The notes under the pieces were generated by a model that saw only the letters and a list, made by a program, of their open reading frames with translations, was not told where the DNA came from and ran no database searches. From assembly GCA_002407675.1 (NCBI GenBank), contig DHNW01000007.1, positions 1 to 5,488 of the forward strand: a stretch of DNA of 5,488 nt. The letters are read 5' to 3'. The DNA is from Ruminococcaceae bacterium UBA5406 (GTDB lineage: Bacteria > Bacillota > Clostridia > Oscillospirales > Acutalibacteraceae). The position numbers and the translations under genes are program-made. Positions 1-4,668 of this stretch are shown piece by piece (position 1 is the first letter of the stretch; every line of letters begins with the position of its first letter).

Positions 1-122
1 CTCTTTTTTCAAAGCTCTATTCTCTGTACCCCAACATTTATTATAGAGCCTTATTCCATAATAATTCTTATCAATTCACAAAAGTGCACTTAAAGTCTAA
101 TTTATGGCGACTAAAAGCGAGC

Positions 123-160
123 AAAAAAATAAGGGGCACCTGGAATGAACCGAGTGCCCT
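123..160 (-). terminator. Rho-independent terminator of the NrdD-tail gene
   Basis: Read on the minus strand, GGGCAC (159-154) pairs with GTGCCC (139-134) across a 14-base loop. It is followed by a T-rich tract, TTATTTTTTT (132-123). It begins 17 bases after the stop codon of the minus-strand gene ending at 177, so it should end that transcript. Bases 1-121 to its left hold no gene I can support. Confidence 0.8.
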
Positions 161-176
161 GAAATTGATCCAATTT

Positions 177-458
177 TCAAAGTGCTTCAGTTACGCTGTG
201 CTTCACGCGATCCCGCTCCTCAGCGCACTTCGCGTTATTCCAGCGATCCATGTTCCCCACAAGATAGCCGGTAATACGGCGGATACGGTCAAATTTAACA
301 GGCACCAGCTCATATTTTAAATTGACAAAATCACCTTCAATAGTAATTTCTAGGTTTTTAATCTGCCTGTTTGGATTCTCTTTTTGAACGTGCTCCCAAT
401 ATGCCTGCTGCTCCTTTTCAGACATTTTTCCGCCGACAACAGATATTTTTTCTTCCAT
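177..458 (-). CDS. Stand-alone glycyl-radical-tail protein related to anaerobic ribonucleotide reductase NrdD (93 aa)
   Basis: The C-terminal half carries RITGYL (residues 61-66), DRWNNAK (71-77) and DRVKH (83-87). These align with the C-terminal end of class III ribonucleotide reductase, where the E. coli protein has RVCGYL with the radical glycine, then PFNAGK and RRVKH. Gly64 is the counterpart of the radical glycine. A full NrdD has roughly 700 residues with a catalytic barrel and a four-cysteine zinc site just before this motif. None of that is here, and the only cysteine is Cys78. Small proteins of this type are often labelled anaerobic ribonucleoside-triphosphate reductase in Firmicutes, but this one cannot be a complete enzyme. 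By analogy with YfiD/GrcA, which replaces a damaged glycyl-radical tail in pyruvate formate-lyase, it could be a spare part or an activase substrate; that is inference. The start at 458 is chosen because AAAGGAG lies 9 bases upstream. The longer reading from a TTG at 479 would begin at about the transcription start. Monocistronic. Confidence 0.8.
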   Translation of the reverse strand: MEEKISVVGGKMSEKEQQAYWEHVQKENPNRQIKNLEITIEGDFVNLKYELVPVKFDRIRRITGYLVGNMDRWNNAKCAEERDRVKHSVTEAL

Positions 459-481
459 TTCAAGCATCTCCTTTATCAAGC

Positions 482-510
482 ATTATACATCCGATTGTGT
501 TTGTTGTCAA
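482..510 (-). promoter_or_regulatory. Consensus sigma-A promoter of the NrdD-tail gene
   Basis: On the minus strand TTGACA (510-505) is separated by exactly 17 bases from TATAAT (487-482), a perfect match to both consensus hexamers. Transcription should begin near 474-476, giving a leader of about 17 bases that includes the ribosome site of the start at 458. Confidence 0.9.
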
Positions 511-532
511 TGCATTTGTGTATATATTGTGT
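485..532 (-). promoter_or_regulatory. Candidate tandem NrdR boxes
   Basis: On the minus strand two 16-base sites, ACACAATATATACACA (532-517) and ACACAATCGGATGTAT (500-485), begin exactly 32 bases apart with a 16-base gap. Against the NrdR box consensus acaCwAtATaTwGtgt I count about 12 and 11 matches of 16. Both share the left half AACACAAT. Paired NrdR boxes three helical turns apart are the known arrangement upstream of ribonucleotide reductase genes. The inner box lies over the promoter spacer and -10, as a repressor site would. The right halves are poor, so this is a candidate only. Confidence 0.5.
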
Positions 533-572
533 TATTGATTGGATGCAAAAATGAAGGTACAAAAGTGTAAAA

Positions 573-597
573 ATCCCCGCACAATGAATGCGGGGAT
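573..597 (-). terminator. GC-rich terminator-like hairpin, best read on the minus strand
   Basis: ATCCCCGC (573-580) pairs with GCGGGGAT (590-597) around a 9-base loop. On the minus strand the stem runs straight into TTTTT, so that is the better direction. On the plus strand it is followed by CATTTTATG. No convincing gene ends here on either strand. It sits just upstream of the NrdD-tail promoter and may insulate it. The 165 bases from 598 to 762 hold only weak promoter-like sequence, such as TTGCTT (686-691) and TAAATT (708-713) with a 16-base spacer, before the next gene. Confidence 0.55.
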
Positions 598-762
598 CAT
601 TTTATGCCGTTTTTTGGCTGTACCACTCCGGCAACTAATTTCACGATTCTCTTTTGACTTCCAGGCCTATATTTCTGTTTTCTTATTGCTTATCTCTTTT
701 GCAAGAATAAATTCCCTTCCGTTTTGGAACAATAACAAAAAACTTATAAGGAGAATTTAAAA

Positions 763-1101
763 ATGGGAGTTATCTGTAACTGTACGGACAAATATCAAAG
801 CTGTATCGACGAATGCAACCATTGTGCGCAAGCATGTCACGAGTGTATTAATTTATGCCTCAACGAGCCAGATGCGGCAGCTCGAAAAGATACTGTTGCA
901 CAGATGATGGAATGCGCCGCAATTTGTAAGGATGCCGCTTGCCTCATGTCTTCTGATTCGAAACATGTTAAAGAATTTTGCCAGCTGTGCGCAACCATTT
1001 GTGATGAATGCTCCGTAAGCTGCTCAAAATTCAAAGACGATCATTGTCAAAAATGCGCCGCCGAATGTAAAAAATGCGCCGGTAAATGCCACGGAATGTA
1101 A
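763..1101 (+). CDS. Cysteine-rich four-helix-bundle copper-storage-like protein (DUF326/Csp family, YhjQ-like, 112 aa)
   Basis: The protein has 21 cysteines in 112 residues, mostly spaced C-x2-C or C-x3-C along predicted helices: residues 14-32, 51-60, 73-87 and 95-109, with a further pair at Cys5 and Cys7. This is the hallmark of the DUF326 four-helix-bundle family, which includes the copper-storage proteins Csp and Bacillus YhjQ. In those proteins cysteines line the core of the bundle and bind many Cu(I) ions. There is no signal peptide or twin-arginine motif, so it should act in the cytosol like Csp3, storing or buffering copper; other soft metals cannot be excluded. Length is normal for the family. 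AAGGAG at 748-753 is 9 bases before the ATG. No copper regulator or copper pump gene lies beside it. The gene is monocistronic and converges on the FlxA-like gene. Confidence 0.88.
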   Translation: MGVICNCTDKYQSCIDECNHCAQACHECINLCLNEPDAAARKDTVAQMMECAAICKDAACLMSSDSKHVKEFCQLCATICDECSVSCSKFKDDHCQKCAAECKKCAGKCHGM

Positions 1102-1135
1102 AACGGACTCTTTACGCATATATTGAAAGATTGTC

Positions 1136-1173
1136 AAAGAACCCATCCACATTAAACGAAGGACGGGGTCTTT
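1136..1173. terminator. Shared hairpin between convergent genes
   Basis: AAAGAACCCATCC (1136-1148) pairs with GGACGGGGTCTTT (1161-1173) at 11 of 13 positions around a 12-base loop. On the minus strand one of the two mismatches becomes a G-U pair. The right arm overlaps the stop codon of the minus-strand gene (1172-1174). It lies 34 bases after the stop of the copper-storage-like gene, so it probably ends transcription from both sides. The T-rich flanks are modest. Confidence 0.6.
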
Positions 1174-1468
1174 ATACTTTCACATCAAGCAGCTGCGAAC
1201 CCATTGTTGCCGTCGTTCCTGTTGACGAAGAAGAACTATTTTGAGCTTGCTGAATCTGCTGATTGATTTGTGCGATTTTTTGCTCAAGAATCTTTTCTTC
1301 TTGCTGCGTTGCCTGCGAACTATCACTCGAATTGGTTTTTTCTAATTTTTTCAGCTGCTGCTCAAGTTTTTGTTCTTCTGCTTTTAACTGAGAAATTTCT
1401 GACTGGCTGCCGGATCCTTCAACTGAAGAAGAAGAATAGGTATTACTGGATATTGCAGAAATATTCAT
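1172..1468 (-). CDS. FlxA-like small coiled-coil protein (98 aa)
   Basis: The N-terminus is MNIS followed by a Ser/Thr-rich stretch (residues 5-25). Next comes a charged, glutamine-rich coiled coil (about 24-44), a short Ser-rich break (46-54), a second coiled coil (about 55-76), and a polar Ser/Thr tail. This layout, with two short Q/K/E-rich helices in a low-complexity context, is typical of the FlxA-like family in Firmicutes. The family is named after E. coli flxA, a flagellar-regulon gene of unknown function. There is no signal peptide or membrane segment. AAGGAAG (1482-1476) lies 7 bases before the ATG. A sigma-D-type promoter upstream (see 1502-1528) supports a link to motility. Low-complexity composition makes the family call less secure than a catalytic match would be. 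Confidence 0.72.
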   Translation of the reverse strand: MNISAISSNTYSSSSVEGSGSQSEISQLKAEEQKLEQQLKKLEKTNSSDSSQATQQEEKILEQKIAQINQQIQQAQNSSSSSTGTTATMGSQLLDVKV

Positions 1469-1501
1469 AACACTGCTTCCTTTTTATTTTATTTATAAAT
1501 G

Positions 1502-1528
1502 TTATCGTCACATCCGTAAAATATTTTA
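1502..1528 (-). promoter_or_regulatory. Sigma-D/FliA-type (flagellar) promoter of the FlxA-like gene
   Basis: On the minus strand TAAA (1528-1525) is followed, after exactly 15 bases, by GACGATAA (1509-1502). The flagellar sigma consensus is TAAA-N15-GCCGATAA, so 11 of 12 defined bases match. The expected start near 1495 leaves a leader of about 27 bases before the ATG. The -35 half also lies in a perfect palindrome, GTAAAATATTTTAC (1516-1529). Confidence 0.72.
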
Positions 1529-1560
1529 CATTAAAATTATTAAAAATTGATTAGAATAAA

Positions 1561-1582
1561 GCCCCCGGAACACTCCGGGGGC
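1561..1582 (-). terminator. Strong GC hairpin upstream of the FlxA-like promoter
   Basis: GCCCCCGG (1561-1568) pairs perfectly with CCGGGGGC (1575-1582) around a 6-base loop. On the minus strand it is followed by TTTATTCTAAT; on the plus strand by TAATTTCG. No gene is seen that would end here on either strand. Like the hairpin at 573-597, it stands directly upstream of a minus-strand promoter and may block read-through. Confidence 0.5.
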
Positions 1583-1590
1583 TAATTTCG

Positions 1591-1658
1591 TGTCAATATA
1601 TGCATTTTTTTGCCTAATGTGTAATTATTTTACATAATTGCCTTTTTGTATATTGACA
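1591..1658. repeat. 10-bp perfect inverted repeat overlapping the lux-like operon promoter
   Basis: TGTCAATATA (1591-1600) is the exact reverse complement of TATATTGACA (1649-1658), with 48 bases between. The right arm contains the -35 hexamer of the promoter at 1653-1681. A smaller imperfect dyad, GTAATTATTTTAC (1621-1633), lies between the arms. It could be a repressor site with looping, or chance in an AT-rich stretch. Confidence 0.4.
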
Positions 1659-1681
1659 TAATCGAAATTTGCAAGTATTAT
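1653..1681 (+). promoter_or_regulatory. Sigma-A promoter of the LuxE/LuxC-like operon
   Basis: TTGACA (1653-1658) is 17 bases from TATTAT (1676-1681). Expected transcription start is near 1688. The ribosome site AAGGAG (1711-1716) and ATG at 1725 follow, so the leader is about 37 bases. Confidence 0.85.
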
Positions 1682-1724
1682 GCTGATAGTAATTATGGTA
1701 ATAAAGCAAAAAGGAGTGTTAAAA

Positions 1725-2446
1725 ATGGAAAATGCAGGTTTTTATGACGACTTGGGCAAAAATATCACTGCACAGTATGACGAGTGCTTAAAAAAATCGG
1801 TGACGAATTTTACGTGGATGAAAATGAATTCGTCAACTTCCTAAAACAGCACTCAAACAGGAATGATCCTGTTTCAATCAGAGGCTCCACTTCCATTTTT
1901 TATGACACTGTCTGCAAGCTCAGAAAGAATATGCCGCCATTTAACTTAGGCCCGAAAGCATTTGTGCAAACAGGCGGCGGCGGCTGGGACGGCCGGAAAG
2001 GAAGCATCAGCATTGGCAGAAAAATAGGGCGCGGCCAATTTGTTCGGGAGATATCCGAATTTCTTGGAATTCCAAAGAAAAATTTTATTGATACTTATTC
2101 CTTTACCGAAAACAGCATTCCTATAACGGGGCACTACTGTGAGGAATACGACGATTATCTTTTTCATATTCCGAAATACACGGCCGTTGTACTCCGTGAT
2201 ACAAAAACGCTGCAGGTGCTGCGGCACAAAGGCGAAAAAGGATTCATAGAAATGCTAAATGCCTATGGAACCAACGGATATGCCGGAGCCTCTGTCCTGG
2301 TAGATGATCTCGCAGAATTAGTTGACAGCGAAAGGTGCCCCGCTTGCGGCTGCCCCTGCATGACCATCAGAATTATTGGCCGAGTGACAGAAGCGGAGGC
2401 AAAAGGCTGCGGTGCAACGCTAAAAGTAAGGAGTGATCTATCATGA
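1725..2446 (+). CDS. Short LuxE-like acyl-protein synthetase, encoded in two frames joined by a -1 frameshift
   Basis: The ATG at 1725, with AAGGAG 8 bases upstream, opens a 39-codon frame ending at 1844. The family match lies in the -1 frame, open from 1781 to 2446. Slipping back one base at the A7 run (1790-1796) gives a continuous 240-residue protein, ...ECLKK/IGDEFYV.... The alternative GTG at 1784 has no ribosome site. LuxE features, numbered on the joined product, are TGGGGW (83-88), DTYSFTEN (123-130, the ENYG-like motif), a cysteine cluster CPACGCPC (205-212), IIGR (217-220), and Cys229 in KGCG close to the C-terminus. Marine LuxE (about 370 residues) is acylated on a cysteine in that position. 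LuxE activates a fatty acid with ATP and passes the acyl group to LuxC. Here roughly the first 130-150 residues of the family, including the Ser/Gly/Thr-rich nucleotide loop, are missing. The gene may be decayed, or may act only as an acyl carrier. It overlaps the LuxC-like gene by four bases. Confidence 0.65.
1790..1835 (+). other. Candidate programmed -1 ribosomal frameshift signal
   Basis: The heptamer A_AAA_AAA (1790-1796) stands in the X_XXY_YYZ register of the frame begun at 1725. A 4-base spacer follows. Then TGACGAATT (1801-1809) and AATTCGTCA (1827-1835) form a perfect 9-bp inverted repeat with a 17-base loop. The zero frame stops at 1842-1844. The -1 frame continues into the LuxE-like domain. 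An alternative explanation is loss of one A from an A8 run, real or by sequencing error. Confidence 0.55.
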
Positions 2447-3798
2447 AGCTGCAAGCGTCAGACCTTCAGGATCCTTTCGCAATTGTAAAAAGAGAATATG
2501 GTGTCAGTATTCCGGTAATGACACAAAAAGACGCTCTGGAAAAAGCGGCTCAGCTGAGAAAGAACTTGAGCAAAGTGCGAAAGATACCGTTGTCAGATAC
2601 GGCTGCTCTGCTTGATAAATGTGCCAGATTATGGCTGAATTACAATTTCAGAGAAAAGCCCGTCAAAGTACTTTCTGAAATTACGAATCAGAGCGTTGAG
2701 CTGACCAATCTTGAACTGGAAAGCACTATGAAAATGCTGCTGCGTGAAAATATCGAAGCGACCGTTACGAGTGAACTTGGCAGTCCTTCCATTCTGGACG
2801 AATGGATTCCGTCGGAACACGGCGAAACAAAGCGCGAATCACGCGGAATTGTTTTTCACAATATATCCGGCAATGCTTTTGTTGTAATCCCCGTAAGCAT
2901 TGCGATGGGGCTTCTGTCTAAAAACTGCAATCTGGTTAAAGTGTCAAAAGATGAACCTTTTTTTGCTTACGCTTTTTTTAAGAGTCTTTGCCAAATTGAC
3001 GATTCCGTGAAAGACAGGCTTACCGTTGGCTATTTTGACAGTTCAAACTCAGGAATTTATGAAACGATTATCAAAGAGAGCAATTGTGTGGTACATTGGG
3101 GCGGCATAGAGTCTGAAAAAGCAATCTCATCCCTCTGTACAAAGTATCATGTCAAGCTGATATCTCACGGGCCAAAAATCAGTTTTGAAGTGATTGATGA
3201 TATTCCTGACTCAGAGGATCAGGTTGCAGAAAAGGCTGCTGTCGATATGACTGCTTGGGAACAAAAAGCGTGTTTCTCCCCTCGTATTCTTTTTGTAAAC
3301 AAAAAGCTGAATCCAGAAAGATTTGCAGAATCCCTCGCAACTTCTTTACAGCAATTGACCAAAAAATTCCCCAAAAAATACTCAACTGCATGGAATTCAA
3401 TCAAGACCATTCAGGACAGGCAGCTTTGTATTGAGAAATATGGGCTGACCAGCGGTATAAAGTCCTACACTTCCTTTAATGCGGATTATACAATTCTTTT
3501 ACTCAACGGAATGCCAGAACGTGAAGATATCAACCACTGCTTCTACCGCTTTATTTTTATCTGTCCCTATGATGATTTCCAGGAAGTTGAAGACTGGGTC
3601 GGAACCAATATCAGGCCTTACTTGCAGACTATGGGCTATGCTGGAAATAACGAAAATTTTATCAACGATATGGCTGAAGCAGGCGTAACGACTATCACAC
3701 AACCGGGAGAGATGGCGCTCCGCAAACCGGGGATCTCTCACGACGGTTTTTCAAATCTAACGGAGCTGACTTACGCTGTCAGCAGACAGAGTGAATAA
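2443..3798 (+). CDS. LuxC-like long-chain acyl-CoA/acyl-protein reductase (451 aa)
   Basis: This matches the LuxC family, relatives of aldehyde dehydrogenases that use NADPH to reduce an enzyme-bound acyl thioester to an aldehyde. Visible motifs are SGNAFVVIP (142-150) followed by MGLLSKNCNLVKVSKDEP (155-172), corresponding to the nucleotide-binding stretch of the family. SHGPKISF (241-248) follows, then the catalytic cysteine Cys277 in WEQKACFSP (272-280), and the C-terminal PGISHDGFSNL (429-439). Length is close to the usual 450-480, and no motif is broken. AAGGAG (2428-2433) is 9 bases before the ATG, which overlaps the stop of the preceding gene (ATGA, 2443-2446), so the two are probably translationally coupled. 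LuxE and LuxC normally form one fatty-acid reductase complex. No luxA, luxB or luxD is present here, so the aldehyde would serve something other than light. Cytosolic. Confidence 0.85.
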   Translation: MKLQASDLQDPFAIVKREYGVSIPVMTQKDALEKAAQLRKNLSKVRKIPLSDTAALLDKCARLWLNYNFREKPVKVLSEITNQSVELTNLELESTMKMLLRENIEATVTSELGSPSILDEWIPSEHGETKRESRGIVFHNISGNAFVVIPVSIAMGLLSKNCNLVKVSKDEPFFAYAFFKSLCQIDDSVKDRLTVGYFDSSNSGIYETIIKESNCVVHWGGIESEKAISSLCTKYHVKLISHGPKISFEVIDDIPDSEDQVAEKAAVDMTAWEQKACFSPRILFVNKKLNPERFAESLATSLQQLTKKFPKKYSTAWNSIKTIQDRQLCIEKYGLTSGIKSYTSFNADYTILLLNGMPEREDINHCFYRFIFICPYDDFQEVEDWVGTNIRPYLQTMGYAGNNENFINDMAEAGVTTITQPGEMALRKPGISHDGFSNLTELTYAVSRQSE

Positions 3799-3815
3799 GG
3801 CTCCAGATCGGCGAA

Positions 3816-3860
3816 AAAGCAGGCAAAGCGCTGGAAAGCAACGTTTTGCCTGCTTTCTTA
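3816..3860 (+). terminator. Terminator of the LuxE/LuxC-like operon
   Basis: AAAGCAGGCAAA (3816-3827) pairs with TTTGCCTGCTTT (3845-3856). Three more pairs inside (one G-U) give a 15-bp stem with an 11-base loop, followed by CTTATT. It starts 18 bases after the LuxC-like stop codon. Confidence 0.85.
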
Positions 3861-3904
3861 TTGGCTCAGGAAATAATTTCAATCTATGGAAGCACTGCCT
3901 CAGC

Positions 3905-3933
3905 TTGACAAATTCCTGAAATTAAGCTATTAA
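3905..3933 (+). promoter_or_regulatory. Sigma-A promoter of the YkuK-like gene
   Basis: TTGACA (3905-3910) and TATTAA (3928-3933) are separated by 17 bases. The start would be near 3940, leaving a leader of about 88 bases before the ATG at 4028. That leader contains a possible nine-codon reading frame starting at 3982. Confidence 0.75.
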
Positions 3934-4027
3934 TAGATGGTGCAATATTAACTACCATTGGGCAAAGGATGTTTTTGGGACATGTTTGATGACTCAGACT
4001 CTATTCAATAACGATAAGGGAGAATCT

Positions 4028-4522
4028 ATGAAAATGATGAGCCCAACTTATGGAAAATGCGACGAAAATCAGGTTATTAGCATAATAGAAAATTATATCC
4101 GGTCAAACTGGAAAAATTCCGATGGTTTTAATATTGTGATCGGCACAGACAGCCAGAATTTTTCGGACACAAAAGTCGTCGTTGTAATTGCTGTGCAGAA
4201 TGTTGGGCACGGAGGGATTTTCTTTTATGATGTCTCACGGATAGAGCGGATCAACAATATCCGTCAGAAGCTGATGTACGAAACCAATATGAGCCTTTTT
4301 TACGCCAACAAGATGATTACGAAACTGGAAAACAGCAGCCTGATGCAGGAAAAGAATGCGGATAAAATTAATTTCTGCGTGCATATCGACGCCGGCACCA
4401 AAGGCAAGACAAGCGGGCTGATTCCGGAACTGGTCGCCTGGGTAAAAGCCTGCGGATACGACTGCAAGGTTAAGCCGGATTCATTTGCCGCCAGCAGTAT
4501 TGCCGATAAAATCAGCAAATAG
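4028..4522 (+). CDS. YkuK-like protein, RNase H-fold family (DUF458, 164 aa)
   Basis: The family signatures are all present: IGTDSQ (38-43), a central beta-strand run (49-55), HIDAGTKGKTS (119-129), and KPDSFAASSIADK (149-161) near the C-terminus. Bacillus subtilis YkuK has the same blocks (IGTDSQ, HIDIG, KTSE, KPDSFVASS) in about 170 residues. The family is assigned a ribonuclease H-like fold, with conserved aspartates Asp41, Asp121 and Asp151 as plausible metal ligands. Its substrate and cellular role are not known to me, and nuclease activity is inference from the fold. The start at 4028 is chosen because AAGGGAG (4016-4022) lies 5 bases upstream. The longer reading (TTG 3986 or ATG 3989) has no well-placed ribosome site and would add 14 residues not seen in relatives. 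It has its own promoter and terminator. There is no signal peptide, so it is cytosolic. Confidence 0.85.
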   Translation: MKMMSPTYGKCDENQVISIIENYIRSNWKNSDGFNIVIGTDSQNFSDTKVVVVIAVQNVGHGGIFFYDVSRIERINNIRQKLMYETNMSLFYANKMITKLENSSLMQEKNADKINFCVHIDAGTKGKTSGLIPELVAWVKACGYDCKVKPDSFAASSIADKISK

Positions 4523-4542
4523 TTGAAAGAATCGAGAAAACC

Positions 4543-4573
4543 GCCGCTGAGATTTCAGCGGCTTTTTCTTTTT
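4543..4573 (+). terminator. Terminator of the YkuK-like gene
   Basis: GCCGCTGA (4543-4550) pairs perfectly with TCAGCGGC (4555-4562) around a 4-base loop, followed by TTTTTCTTTTT. It starts 20 bases after the stop codon. Confidence 0.92.
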
Positions 4574-4633
4574 CCCACCCGGCACAAACGACGCGGCTGC
4601 CGACGCTAAATCTGTGAATTCGTCATTTACCTA

Positions 4634-4662
4634 TTGCATTATTTACAAAGAGGGATTATAAT
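4634..4662 (+). promoter_or_regulatory. Sigma-A promoter of the structured leader RNA
   Basis: TTGCAT (4634-4639) is 17 bases from a perfect TATAAT (4657-4662). Transcription should begin around 4667-4670, at the GTGC that opens the structured region. Confidence 0.85.
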
Positions 4663-4668
4663 TCAAGT

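Noticed and set aside
40..45. Minus-strand TATAAT suggesting a promoter reading to the left
   Set aside because: No acceptable -35 lies at 16-18 bases. The nearest TTGATA is about 23 bases away, so it is no better than chance in AT-rich sequence.
539..760. Plus-strand open frame of 73 codons
   Set aside because: It starts without a ribosome site, runs through the 573-597 hairpin, has no recognisable domain, and ends where the next gene's ribosome site begins.
1270..1470. Plus-strand frame opposite the FlxA-like gene
   Set aside because: Shadow of the low-complexity coiled-coil coding sequence; no ribosome site and no family resemblance.
1784..2446. GTG at 1784 as the true start of the LuxE-like gene
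   Set aside because: There is no ribosome site before it, whereas ATG 1725 has a strong one and its frame meets this one exactly at the A7 run. I prefer the joined reading but cannot exclude a defective gene.
3870..3880. GAAATAATTTC palindrome upstream of the YkuK-like promoter as an operator
   Set aside because: Short, AT-rich and 25 bases above the -35; no second copy near, so not distinguishable from chance.
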